Part shown: positions 35,709 through 46,062 of the stretch, in pieces
How the letters are laid out: each line of letters opens with the position of its first letter
Numbering within the stretch: position 1 is the first letter of the stretch
Made by a program: the position numbers and the translations under genes
Notes under the pieces: model-generated
Database searches by the model: none
The model's input: the letters and a program-made list of their open reading frames with translations, nothing else
What the model was told of the DNA's origin: nothing
Assembly (NCBI RefSeq): GCF_905475465.1
Contig: NC_062258.1
Location: forward strand, 248,001-312,000
Direction of reading: 5' to 3'
From: Pieris napi
Lineage: Eukaryota; Arthropoda; Insecta; Lepidoptera; Pieridae
DNA: 64,000 nt

Positions 35709-35905
35709 TGTTACAAACTATTTTAGAGTAGGAATTTAGTAAAGAGAAATAAATAAAACAGCTGAGTTAGACAATGGTGCGAACCGCTCAATTTCTTGGA
35801 AAAGACAGGGGTGATACAATTATTATAACAGACTACATTGACAGATACAGATTACATTGACAGATACAGACTACATAATATTAAGTGGTTGCGTTCAGTT
35901 TAACA
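35709..35905 (-). repeat. Copia 5' LTR
   Basis: 197 bp; carries promoter and terminator functions in this class. It is followed by the CTACT duplication at 35906. Confidence 0.95.
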
Positions 35906-36440
35906 CTACTAAACATACAAAGACAACATCGGAAGAGAAATACAGAAATAAGGAAAACAACAAAAATAATTGACGCTTTAGACAAAAATGTAATTGGGCG
36001 GGTCTTACTGCTTGCATGGACAAGGAAAAATGGACACCAAGGGTATCCTGGCGAGAACCAACAAAAAGATTAAGAGGTAGACCAAAGTAAAACTGGATTG
36101 ATGAAATAAAAAGAAAAGCTGGTGAAAACTGGACCACCAAAGCAAAAGACAGACAGATGTGGAGCAAAATGGAGGAGGCCTTTACCTGTAGGGGTCCATA
36201 ACGATTTAATGATACTTTCTAATGATTTATAAAAATGAATTTTGGTTTGATTCTTATTAATTTATTTATCATTTCAAACTTATATACATTGAAATTATTA
36301 ATTATGATTGGAATATAATTTAAAGATTATAAATAATAATATTGTATTTTTTAATGCATATTTTCTAATAATTAATCTTATGATATACTTGTTTAACATG
36401 TTATTCATTATGGAAATAAAGAGGCTGTAATAATAATAAT

Positions 36441-37239
36441 TTTCTTTACAGCTTAACCTGACAAAATTGCTAAATTGAGACTATATGAATAAATGTTTAT
36501 ATCCAATTGAACATTGCCTGAAGACATCTTTTTCTATCTTGATGGAGTCCTAACTAAATAAATACTGTTATTTTAATTTTTTTTAAATGGCTTATTATTT
36601 ACACATTATAAATTTAAAAATACTTATTTTTTTTTCAACAACAAAAAGTAGAGGAGAATAATACAATTCATGAACATAGTGAGGAAAAATGTAATTATAA
36701 TAAATATCTGCTAGTAATATGGCATTCTTATTTATTGTAAAATATGATATTATATTGGGGGATTATGTTTTTGTTAGACATTAATTGAATATTATTGAAC
36801 AATGTGCAATTATTTGTAGGTACACTGAAATCTTCAATGAATCAAAGTCAATAATCTATAGTAAATTATAAACTCAATATCTACGAAGTCGGTAGTCGGA
36901 AGGGCATTGCCGTCTTGTTTCTCATCTCCGTCTATATTTTAATAATTTATTTATAATCACACTCTAAACTCAAAATACTCCAAAATATCGTAAATATAAA
37001 AATTATATTTTTTTTCCTATATTAGCCATAGTAGATAAATCTTATTATTTTAACTTTATCAACAAGTTTTAATACAAATATTGAATTTTATAGGTTCTAA
37101 ACTATTATTTGGACATTTCGATACAAAAAAGTTAAACAAAAAGTAACTTCTTTAGAATCGCTTATTCTGTCATAGTTGGAAGGCGCAACTGTCAAATTGC
37201 GGTTCATCCGAGCGGCCATGGTACGGATTTTCATACAAA
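36441..37239. other. AT-rich DNA with no recognisable gene
   Basis: Long A/T runs; no ORF above background and no paired repeats. Confidence 0.4.
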
Positions 37240-37647
37240 TTAAACGAAGGAAATCTGATAACCGCTAAGGTCACGTGGGAACATAAACTGTCTCGTTTTA
37301 TCGATGTCATGGTACGAATTAGCGATGCATCTCAGTTGTAGGTTGTCAATAGGCTCGCAATAAGAGTTCATGGTAGGCCCCCTGATCTTGACAACTAGAA
37401 CATAAAGCTTGAAGCTCTTAGGCCGGGGGATAGTGACACAAAATAGTGGGTCATTTGTACCAGTATGGCGGTTCTTCAGGGGTCTTATTATGCAATGAAA
37501 AAAAGAAAAATGATCGCCCAATCGTGTGGGATTAATTAGGGTGTCAAACGATTTCTTCCACAAAAATTCTAGTGTTTTCTGATAGACCACAAAAAAATAA
37601 GAGGTGGCAGTGTCATGCCATACTTCTCCTGTGTGACTTACAGCCAT
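37240..37647 (-). CDS. Unidentified 135-codon ORF
   Basis: From ATG 37647 to a stop at 37240. The sequence is balanced and protein-like: MAVSHTGEVWHDTATSYFFV at the start, then FDTLINPTRLGDHFSFF, TIPRPKSFKLYVLVVKIRG and IDNLQLRCIANSYHDIDKTR. It has no signal peptide, membrane helix or motif I can name. Being an uninterrupted ORF in a region full of transposons, it may be a piece of an unrecognised mobile element. No splice partners are obvious. Confidence 0.35.
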   Translation of the reverse strand: MAVSHTGEVWHDTATSYFFVVYQKTLEFLWKKSFDTLINPTRLGDHFSFFHCIIRPLKNRHTGTNDPLFCVTIPRPKSFKLYVLVVKIRGPTMNSYCEPIDNLQLRCIANSYHDIDKTRQFMFPRDLSGYQISFV

Positions 37648-38366
37648 TTCGAAGGCTGATTACCTGAACAGGTACAATCTGCGGCCTATATGTTGTAGCG
37701 CCACTGGATTATTATTATAAGCAATTGATCACATAGGAATAAATCTGGTATTATTTCACATTAAGATTTTACCTTTATAACTTTCAAACTATTATAGAAA
37801 GCAATGCCTATAAACAAATAGGAAAACTAAACTTTCCATAAACAGTTTTCCTGCGACTACCAGGAAAAACTAATGTGAAGCAAGAAACCGGATAGTACTG
37901 TGCAATGCAACGTTATTACGATAGTATTATTTAATATGTTATATAAATATTGTATTTATTGTATATGAACCATCCATTGCTCGGATTGGTTTAAATATAG
38001 GTTATTTTCAATGTCTTCTATAAAACTAATACATCATATTGCTTAGAAGAGATTGCTTATTAGTGAGCCATAACACTATTAATGTGTCACATGTCAGAAC
38101 CATAATGTATGTAACTTCTATGTAAAATTCCTTTTAAGACAAATTGGCCGCCAATCGCCATGTGTGGCAGAATTGCAAACTTTAGATTGTAATACTAACA
38201 CCATAATAATTTGTACCATATTCTTGCTAATAAATTATTATTATTATATATACATGTATGTTAGAAAAAATACGAAAAATGCCATAGATAATTTATATTA
38301 TAAAAAGGTTTTGTATATTTGTAAGGATCAAATTCGAAAACTGGTAACATTTTCACAAAATCTTAA

Positions 38367-38935
38367 AGGTGCAAACATACTACTAAAACGCCACGCGACG
38401 CAACGTGTCGACACCCGATGTCCATCGTGCACATTACCAACACGCGACACCACGACTTAAATCCATTTCGTAGAAATTCCACACAGTATGCATTTTCAGT
38501 AAGAAACAATTTAAGGAATATTTTGGTGGTGTAGGCGCCGTTCCGTGACAGCTTGATATAGTGAGGAAAGGTAGACAAAATTAAAAACTTGCAACTCATA
38601 CAAAAGTCTTTTAATATTATATTTTAATAAAAGATATAGAACAGAATATTGTTTCACCAACTCAGTTAATTGTTGGTCGTTCATTTCGCCAAATAAATAA
38701 ATCCAAAAATATGTAAGTATATAAATTGACATTTGTGCTAAAAACTCGAACGTTTGACGCTTGGCGTCAACAACACGACAACACGCTGATCCAAATCGAT
38801 TGGATATTACCGCGTGTGATCACATGGCGTGTTGTATATGTGCACCTGACCATATTAAATATATGGGGATTGATAAGTACTGACATGCGTCGGATGGCGT
38901 GGTGTAGCGTCGCGTTTTAGTAGTATGTTTCCGCC
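38367..38935. mobile_element. 569 bp piggyBac-type MITE flanked by TTAA
   Basis: The left end AGGTGCAAACATACTACTAA and the right end (inverse of GGCGGAAACATACTACTAAA) form terminal inverted repeats of about 24 bp. TTAA lies immediately outside both (38363-38366 and 38936-38939). There is no transposase. The interior has many CG-containing direct and inverse motifs (CGACGC, GTGTCG). Confidence 0.75.
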
Positions 38936-39299
38936 TTAACTTATTACTACTTAATTGTAACTATAACGTCAAGAAATTATTTCTACCAACTCAATGAATA
39001 AAATTATTACTAAATGTGCGACAGGCTAATTAAAACTTAAATTAGAATCTCGATTGAGTCCAACAAAAACGAAAGCTTTACAAAATCTTAAACCGTATAA
39101 CAAAGTTTTGTAATATTAATCGTAACACAATTTTATACTTTTAACGGAACAAATCAATATAGATTACGCAATTAATCTGCTTAGCGGAAGCATGTTAATC
39201 GTTTTCATAATATTTTTGCGTAAATAACATTCCAATTTATCAATTAATTTGACCATATTACATATGCGGTATATCTTCGCACGGCTGGAGCTCGGGTTT

Positions 39300-39813
39300 T
39301 TAATTTTGATAATCATCATCAGCCTCTCTGTTTTTCTCCATTTCTGGATGTAGGTTTTTTCTCCATCTCTGCATCCACTGGCAGCCAACCGTCTTGACGA
39401 TATCGTCAGTCCACTTAGTTGGAAGGCGGCCGCGCGGTCTTTTGTTTTGTCGATGGCTCCATTCAAGGAGACTCCGGGTTCATCCTGGTCTGCCACCACC
39501 GCCACTTTGATGTCGCGACAGACTTTACGATGACGTCTCTCACGCTGGTCTTTTCAAGAATGGCCTCATTTCGTAGACGATCGCGAAGTGAAATGCCTAG
39601 CATTGCGTGATCCATCGCCCACTGCGTGACTCTCAGGCTTCCCGTCGTGCGTTGTGTGAGCGGTATGGTTTCGGCTCCATGAGTATAACCAGGCAGGATG
39701 CACTGAAAACCATTATTTTGAGTGCTATAGAGATGGGTTATCATTATCTCTCCATTTGCTCCAAAAGCTGTCCGAGAAATACGTCTTTCGACTTCAGCTT
39801 GACACATGCCCAC
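39300..39813 (-). pseudogene. RTE/BovB-type RT C-terminal remnant
   Basis: Minus-strand reading: CILPGYTHGAETIPLTQRTT, LRVTQWAMDHAMLGISLRDR, VIVKSVATSKWRW and, in a shifted frame, KRPRGRLPTKWTDDIVKTVG. This order is diagnostic of the RT connection domain of RTE-class LINEs. At least one frameshift (about 39480) and missing residues make it a relic. Confidence 0.75.
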
Positions 39814-40149
39814 GGCACATCCATAAATATAGCGTTACTTCACCTACCTGCTTTTTTACCTCCAACGTAAGCTCCAAGTACAAGCGTTACCCCTTTTAAA
39901 TGTAATATATATCATACACAAAACGAGTCAGAATTTTGTGAAAAAAAAACATAGTCAGAACTTTTACGAAATCAGTCTTATTTATTACCTTATAATCATA
40001 GCATTTAAATGACAATATAAAACAAGATCGTTTTTCAGTTTTGACTGAAATATTAAACTTTTAATTTTTTTTGTGACCACTGAAGGGACATACTTCCACA
40101 GAATAGAACAAAAACAAAAAAAATCGTTACGTTAGTCTTAAAAAGTTAT

Positions 40150-41220
40150 TCATATAAACAATACAAAGTAAAAAAATGATTTTAAAAGTTTATCATCATC
40201 ACTCGAATCAAAAAATGAACGGCCTTTACATTTCTTTTGTGGTGCATTTGAGTCGTCAGAGTCACTGTATTCTGGGAATGCACGGACTCTGGATTTTTTA
40301 GGTGTTACTTTTGGTGGTGTAATTGAGTTTTCCAAGTCACTTACATCAAGGGTTGGAAATAACCTGAATTTATTAGGAGTTACTGAGTCATCAGAGTGTG
40401 TATTAATTAAATTTGGCTTTTGTGGGGTTAATGGTTGACGGGTTGGGCTTGGTGATGATTCCAATGATGGTGTATTAAACAAGGGTTCAAGCAGAGTTGG
40501 GGTTGTCGGTCCAGTGGCTGTAGAGGCTGATGTAGTGTTATTAGTGGTTGCTGGACTGGGGGTTGAAGAAGATGTAAAATTCTGTAGAAGTTGTGTTTCT
40601 ATAAAAATACACGAAATGCCCTCAACCTCTATTTGTCCAATTTCAAAATGGGTACATTCAATATGGGCTGCACATAATAAGCAGCTCAATCGTCTGCAAC
40701 GTATAATGTTAGGTGCTTTTGCACTCCGTGCAACCTGATGAATCTTGAAGGTCCCTTTAAAAGGACGAAGTTTGACGTTTGCAATTTCTTGTATATTAGA
40801 TACTTCATTATCAATACGAATAATTTCAATGCCTTCACAGTTACCTTTTAAACATGAAATAAAACTATCAATGTTTGATTTATCTTGGCCATTTGTAACT
40901 GCATTATCGCATGTCCGTTTTATGCATCCACCTACCCCATCAGTAGCACCTTTGCCATGTCCTGCCTCGCTGAAATGCCAGTTAATGATTTCTGCTTTTG
41001 AAATTTTGCTAAGATTTGCTGTTTTATTACGATACTGGGTAGTAGGCCCATCACTGAGTACATGCAGCTGCTTCAAATCTGGTGTAAGTAACTTTATTCT
41101 TTGAATAACAGGTTTTAAATGTGCACAAATGAACACGGGATCGTGTCTTAAGTTTTCTGATACAGTGCAAAGACATGTGGTTTGTGTAAGGTTTGTTGGT
41201 GGCTGATTATAATTACGCAA
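40150..41220 (-). CDS. Unidentified transposon-type ORF with HGKG-x2-DGVGG motif
   Basis: An open frame of 356 codons. The core LHVLSDGPTTQYRNKTANL is followed by FSEAGHGKGATDGVGGCIKR and two CxxC-type pairs (CRRLSCLLC). From memory this core occurs in multi-copy invertebrate genes of probable transposon origin, but I cannot assign a biochemical activity. The C-terminal 150 residues are Ser/Thr/Pro-rich and acidic (EYSDSDDS, FFDSSDDD), a low-complexity tail. The N-terminus is cut where a gypsy fragment begins (41213 on the other strand), so the original protein was longer. There is no internal stop. Confidence 0.5.
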   Translation of the reverse strand: MRNYNQPPTNLTQTTCLCTVSENLRHDPVFICAHLKPVIQRIKLLTPDLKQLHVLSDGPTTQYRNKTANLSKISKAEIINWHFSEAGHGKGATDGVGGCIKRTCDNAVTNGQDKSNIDSFISCLKGNCEGIEIIRIDNEVSNIQEIANVKLRPFKGTFKIHQVARSAKAPNIIRCRRLSCLLCAAHIECTHFEIGQIEVEGISCIFIETQLLQNFTSSSTPSPATTNNTTSASTATGPTTPTLLEPLFNTPSLESSPSPTRQPLTPQKPNLINTHSDDSVTPNKFRLFPTLDVSDLENSITPPKVTPKKSRVRAFPEYSDSDDSNAPQKKCKGRSFFDSSDDDKLLKSFFYFVLFI

Positions 41221-42402
41221 CGCTACTTTTGGCCCTCAATGAACGCAGATGTCGGCAAGTGGGCAAAAGTATGCCTACAGTGTCAGCGTGCCAAAATACA
41301 ACGCCACACAACAAGTCCATTATCAATTTTTTCACCAACCGAACGATTCGAACACGTGCACATCGATATCGTTGGTCCGCTACCTACCGCGGCCACCGGT
41401 CATCGATACCTCGTGACAATGATCGACAGAGCGACGAGATGGCCCGAAGCATACCCATTATGCGAAATAACAGCGGAAGACGTAGCCAAAGCATTATACG
41501 AAGGTTGGATTTCCCGTTTTGGTTGCCCTGCTACAATTACAACGGACCAAGGACGCCAATTCGAAAGCAGAGTATTTGCATCTCTTTCTCGCTTACTCGG
41601 AATTGAGAAAACGCGTACAACATCATACCATGCACAGTGTAACGGTATCATCGAAAGATGGCACCGTGTCCTTAAGGCCGCATTGAAAGCAAGACTACAG
41701 ACCGCAAGAAGCTGGATTAACGAGCTACCAACCGTCTTACTCGGATTACGCGCCGCTATGCGAAGTGACACCGGCGTATGCGCCGCCCAACTTACCTACG
41801 GATGCAACATACGCTTACCCGGTGATTTCTTATCAACGACCCGCGATAACGTCATTATGGACTCTGCCTACATCGATCAGCTGCGCGACGCAATACGTAA
41901 CTTGCAACCAATGCCTAACCAACCACACAGCAACACAAAACCTATATTCATACACCGTGACCTGCAAACATGTGAATACGTATTCGTACGCATAGACGCC
42001 GTAAAGAAGCCATTACAAGCACCCTACGGACCCTATCGCGTGCTGAAACGAGACAGCAAGATATTCACGCTGCAGTTACCGAACCGCGAAACCAATATCT
42101 CTATTGACAGACTCAAACCCGCCTACATAATCGCCGAGCCAGATGTGCCCACTGATACAATACCGAGTACCTGCAACAAGCAAATCACATCAAGTGCGAA
42201 CGAAACACATGAACCATTAAATAGCCTGAAACATCAAAACGACAACAACCTGAAACATCAAAACGATAACAACCTGAAACATCAAAATGACAACGACCTG
42301 AAACAACAAGACATTGGGAACAACTCAATACCTACAAAGACAACTCGCCGAGGCCGCGTTATACGCCTGCCGGTACGCTTCGCTAGAGGGGGAATCCTGT
42401 AG
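41213..42402 (+). pseudogene. Ty3/gypsy integrase and pol C-terminus (5'-truncated)
   Basis: Begins abruptly at RYFWPSMNADVGKW inside the integrase zinc finger (the second half, CLQCQRAK, is retained). The catalytic triad is intact: HIDIVGPLP (Asp), TTDQGRQFES (Asp), CNGIIERWHR (Glu). A chromodomain-less C-terminus follows, with a repeated LKHQNDNN motif (three copies near 42226-42300) and the ending RLPVRFARGGIL, which recalls the CsRn1/Kabuki group. Everything upstream (gag, protease, RT) is missing; the junction is with the ORF of 40150-41220. Confidence 0.85.
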
Positions 42403-42437
42403 GTGATTGATTAACGTGTCGTATTGAAACAGTGATG

Positions 42438-42688
42438 TGTTCTGAGAAGAACATATCAGAATAGATACGGTCGTGTGTTCTGAAAAGAACAGTTTCATCG
42501 TGTCGTAAGACACGGTAATATGTCCTGACAAGGACAGTTGTTAAACGTTTTCGTCGTGAAACAAGAATAATATGTCCTGAAAAGGACAGTTGTTAGACGT
42601 TTAGTCGAGATACGATAATTTGTCCTGAAAAGGACAGTTTTTAGCGTTATCGTAAGGCTACGATACCGAAGTGTTCTGAGAAGAACAC
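42438..42688 (+). repeat. Array of eight short tetraloop hairpins after the gypsy stop codon
   Basis: Perfect 6-7 bp stems with 4-base loops at 42438-42453, 42476-42491, 42499-42514, 42521-42536, 42573-42588, 42621-42636, 42649-42664 and 42671-42688. Typical units are TGTTCT-GAGA-AGAACA and TGTCCT-GAAA-AGGACA. Six of the eight loops fit the RNA tetraloop rule GNRA (GAGA, GAAA, GTAA, GAAA, GAAA, GAGA); the other two are GACA and AGGC. They lie in the 3' non-coding region or LTR of the truncated gypsy element. Confidence 0.8.
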
Positions 42689-42718
42689 GTTCGTACGCTT
42701 CGACGGCTGCGTGCAGAA

Positions 42719-42774
42719 AAAGGCCAACTTTTTTTTTTTTTTTTTTTGTGGAAGGGATCTCGCTGTTGGCCTTT
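42719..42774. repeat. 10 bp inverted repeat around the Jockey poly(A) tract
   Basis: AAAGGCCAAC (42719-42728) and GTTGGCCTTT (42765-42774) flank the T-run 42729-42747. Confidence 0.7.
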
Positions 42775-42903
42775 AGGGCCTTGACAGCTCAGCTCGGGCT
42801 GTTTTGGCGAGCGTAGCTCGACCAGAAAGAGCGTTTTTCCCGCGACTAGCGCAAGGGCGTCTCCTGTGAGACTCGAACCTCGGCTTGGGCCGTCACGGGG
42901 TGG

Positions 42904-44420
42904 TCAATCGCCTGAAGGGCAGGACGGAAACTCACTGGAGTGAGCGAAGTGCGAAGTGCGTGGTCCTCGCCTTCCCCGGTGAAGGCGGTTTTTAACCCTA
43001 ATCTGTGTCTGAATACTTTGATTGTTATTATTGGCCGCGCGGGCGGCTTTTAATTTATTGTTTGCTACGGTAATTGGATCATCCGGATCCGTTAGTGTGT
43101 GTCGGGGCCTCCTATGACTCTTTTTTGTCGGCGGGAAGGGATAATAGTTGATGCTTTTACGCACCAAAGGGTTGGGATGATGTTTAGCCTTGTCGAAGTG
43201 GCGTGCGGACGCCAACTTCATCCATTGGGATATGGTAGGGAGCTCCAGGTCGTGGTGGAGATCGACGTTTCTCACATAGAGGGGCGCCCCGGTCGCAACT
43301 CTCATGAATCGCATCTGAAGCGCCTGTAGCCGGTGGATAAGGGGGCACAATGCGCAAATACTACGCTAGCGTAAGTCATGCACGGTCGGATGCAGGCCTT
43401 GTACAATGTCACCTTGTGTCTAAGGGACATGTTACTCCTTTTGTTTAGGAGGAAATGGAGGCGAGAGAGGACGAGAGAGGCCTTCTTTCGAATGGCGGCT
43501 ACATGCTTACGGAAAGACATGTCGCTATCGAGCGTTACTCCTAGATATTTGACGGATTTTTGCCACGGGATGGCTTGCCCGTATAGGGTTACCTCTTTTT
43601 TGAGGCGGAATTTTTCCCGAGAAAGAGCGTTCGCACCGGGGTTACCCCTGGCAAAGAGAACTGCGACGCTTTTCTCGGGATTTATTTGGAAGCCCCATTT
43701 CCGAAACCATTCGCCTAGCGACGTGGTAGCGGTCTGGAGTCTGTCCACGATGACACCTCTGTCTTTGTGAGTGGTATAGAGAGCGGTGTCATCGGCATAG
43801 AGGGCTAGTTCCACGTTAGGAGCCATAGGAATGTCGCCTGTAAACAGCGTGAAAAGAAAGGGCGAGAGGACCGAGCCTTGAGGGACTCCGGCCATGATGG
43901 GTCTAGGGGACGATAACGTCCCTTCGACACGATAGCGCATAGAGCGGTCGGACAAGAAGTCGTGTACTATACGCACGAGTCTTAATGGCACTTGAAGGTG
44001 GTAGAGCTTGTAAACCAAGCCGTTGTGCCAGACCTTGTCGAAAGCCTTCGCTATGTCTAAGAAGAGCGCACCCGTGGCTCTCGGTCTCCTGGTGCTGTTA
44101 TTCAGCCCGGAAAGGATGTGCTCCGTGATTCTGTGGACTTGGTGGACGCACGAGTGGCCTGGTCTAAAGCCAAACTGCTCATCGGGAATGAGCCCCTTTT
44201 CTAGGGCAAAGTCTAGGAGGCGCTTTTTAACTACCTTCTCGAATAGCTTGCTTAGCGTGTTGAGAAGGCTGATAGGGCGGTAACTGGTGGGATTGTTACG
44301 GGGCTTGCCTGGTTTGTGAATACCAATTACAATGGCCTCTTTCTACTGCGCCGGGAAGGTGCAGTTTTCGAGAAGGCAATTGAATATGGCCACTAGTAAG
44401 CATATCAGATGCCGAGCCTA
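42904..44420 (-). pseudogene. Jockey ORF2 RT and C-terminal part
   Basis: From about 44400: KEAIVIGIHKPGK, YRPISLL, FGFRPGHSCVHQVHRI, FLDIAKAFDKVWH, GVPQGSVLSPFLF and LALYADDTALY (catalytic YADD), then the thumb (KSVKYLGVTLDSDMSFRKHV). The frame shifts near 43330 and continues HRLQALQMRFMRVATGAP, WMKLASARHFDKAKHHPNP to the stop at 42904. A TAG replaces the usual Trp codon just before KEAIV (about 44346). The first third of the RT is missing. Confidence 0.85.
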
Positions 44421-44474
44421 CTGAGGGCTCGCCCATTAGGGTTTTGTTTTGAACTATTCCAGTCCCCGTGCTTG

Positions 44475-44804
44475 CTATTCAGGTCCCCGGCCAGTAAGAC
44501 CGAGGGGCCCAATGCAGACAGGCTGATGACCGGTCATAGCCACGCGTAACACAGAGCACTCTATGTTGGTTAGGGAGGGCGGGTCTAGCGGTGAGCAGTG
44601 AAGCGCACGTCTATAATAAATGAGCGTACCGCCTTTCGCCGTGGGTCGGTCGTTTCGCACCGCGACGTAGTTCGCGAATCTAGGTGCGCGAACGCTGGGC
44701 TTTAGGAACGTTTCCTGTACTAGGAAAATATCAATTGGGTGACGAACGAGGAAATCCCGAACTAAATCTGACTGTGGCTTGAAACCGTTTGCGTTGAAAG
44801 TCAC
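44475..44804 (-). pseudogene. Jockey ORF2 endonuclease N-terminus
   Basis: VTFNANGFKPQSDLVRDFLV and DIFLVQETFLKP (catalytic Glu) mark the start of an AP-type endonuclease. The frame runs to GPLGLTGRGPE and stops. The GD-N and SDH blocks are missing because of the deletion that joins it to the RT near 44440. ORF2 starts about 40 bp after the ORF1 stop codon, the usual Jockey spacing. Confidence 0.8.
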
Positions 44805-44845
44805 TACGGACAGTGATCGAGCCTTGACCCTAGACGTGGTCGTAG

Positions 44846-45828
44846 CTATTGCGGTGTGTTAGAATCTACGAATTGCCGCACGGATTTAAGGAGCAGGGCG
44901 TGCTCGGTTATTACCTCCACCTTGGTGGACGCGCTTTTAGCGGACTCAAATGCTTCCGCGAATGCGACGAGTGCGTCTAAGTCTATAGCGCCTATTACGC
45001 TAAACGCAAGATTAAAGGCGTCGCGGACGTTGCCTGATTCCTCAGATGCCTTCACGGGAGGGCTGAGGGCTTTGGTGGGAGGGCTCGCATTTAATGTGGG
45101 CCTCTCTTTTAGGATGGAGGTTGGCGCAGGGACCTGGGAAGGCGCTGCGGTTGCCGGTTTAGATGGCAGAGGCGGGAAGGCTTCTGTCGTGAGTTGGGGA
45201 GGGCCCTCCGTAGCGGGGAGCTTGGCCCAGGGACTAAATTCGGGAGGCGGGGCCGGTATGTAAGTGGGCTTTGCTCCCATGCCACGACGGGCCGCATCGC
45301 GTCCCACCATGCGCCTAGCCGACGGCTTTTGCGCCTTGGGGGCTCTAGGGCAACCGCGATAATTCGCAGGGTGCCCATGTTGCCCGCAAAGCACACATGC
45401 CGGCGGCTCAGCGCACGGGAGTGTCCGCTTACAGTCCGAGGTGCCATGGTCGCCTAAACACTTGACGCACCGCGCCCTCGCAAAGCAGTTTCGGGCTGCG
45501 TGCCCGTAGAGTTGACAGCGATGACACTGCCGTGTAAAAGAGTGTTTGAGGGGAGTTTCAACCCTCAACCCCGAGAACTTACAGCACTCCCGAAGGTTAA
45601 AAATCTTTTTCCCGCTCGGAGTAGGGTCTAAGACTACAAGTACCATATCGTACTCTTCTTTGGTGGTGCGGTTTAGCATACGGAATACATCCCTTACGGG
45701 GTATCCCTGCTCGGTCAAATCTATTTGGACGACCCCGGAGTCTATTTCCTTCGGGATGCCCTTGATAACTACCCTTAGGACGCGCTCCTCGGGCAAGGGG
45801 AAAGTGTGACCTCCGATTCCTTCGGAAC
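44846..45828 (-). pseudogene. Jockey ORF1, C-terminal part
   Basis: Contains the gag-like PRE_C2HC region (LPEERVLRVVIKGIPKEI, VLDPTPSGKKIFNL) and three Cys/His knuckles (CHRCQLYGHAARNC, CVKCLGDHGTSDC, CVLCGQHGHPANYRGC). A Pro/Ala-rich tail follows to the stop at 44846. Its 5' edge at 45828 is the insertion site of the errantivirus; the other part of the gene is at 58875-59554. Confidence 0.85.
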
Positions 45829-46039
45829 TGTTATACCCTTAATATGTAGGAGTAATGGCTGACCTCTTGATTATCTAAATATGCCAAGTAATCGAAAGGA
45901 AAGCATATAAGCATAGCAAGCGGGAGCAGGGTCAGTCTTTATTCGGTATCCATTAAGGTTACACCTCTGTATTCTATTACTAAATCTAAATAAAATCATT
46001 TTGTTTTTTAAAAAGGTTATTTTAAGAACCCATATAACA
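45829..46039 (+). repeat. Errantivirus 5' LTR
   Basis: 211 bp, TG...CA ends, identical to 58664-58874. Contains AATAAA (46003-46008, in AAATAAAATC), a possible polyadenylation signal. Confidence 0.97.
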
Positions 46040-46044
46040 TTAAA

Positions 46045-46062
46045 TGGTGGCAGCGGTGGGAT
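46045..46062 (+). promoter_or_regulatory. Primer-binding site, tRNA-Leu type
   Basis: TGGTGGCAGCGGTGGGAT, five bases after the LTR, is the complement of a 3' end ATCCCACCGCTGCCA-CCA. That matches animal tRNA-Leu (AAG/TAG isoacceptors) as I know them. Confidence 0.75.

Larger units (their letters stand above)
32039..35905 (-). mobile_element. Ty1/copia element, RT-deleted
   Basis: 3867 bp, minus orientation, with 197 bp LTRs (32039-32235 and 35709-35905; ends TG...CA; two differences seen) and a CTACT duplication. It encodes gag, protease and integrase, then the end of RT and RNase H, but about 200 residues of RT are missing. A purine tract (AAGGGAGGA, read on the minus strand) abuts the 3' LTR. 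Confidence 0.95.
31600..36440 (+). mobile_element. Internally deleted RTE-type LINE, split by a copia insertion
   Basis: The 5' piece encodes an RTE endonuclease start (FDVCTYNAKSFLSNERLL, 31655-31712) and then jumps to late RT (MTNHQTIPIKVNNSTLQY, 31717 onward; SFSKTRHDDEL; RRVNITWNKSW; YGFQTWIYNNYTKNKIQVCQ). It breaks at 32038, where a copia element begins, and resumes at 35911 (EIRKKTKIIDALD-like, then RLRGRPK-NWIDEIKRKAGENW). The 3' end is AATAAAGAGGCTGTAATAATAAT. Several stops make it inactive. Most of the endonuclease and RT core is missing. Confidence 0.75.

Noticed and set aside
41182..41212. Start of the gypsy ORF at 41182
   Set aside because: The first 10 or so codons are antisense of the neighbouring ORF; gypsy similarity begins near 41213.
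42438..42688. CRISPR-like array
   Set aside because: The repeats are short self-complementary hairpins of varying sequence and spacing in an animal genome; no direct-repeat/spacer structure.
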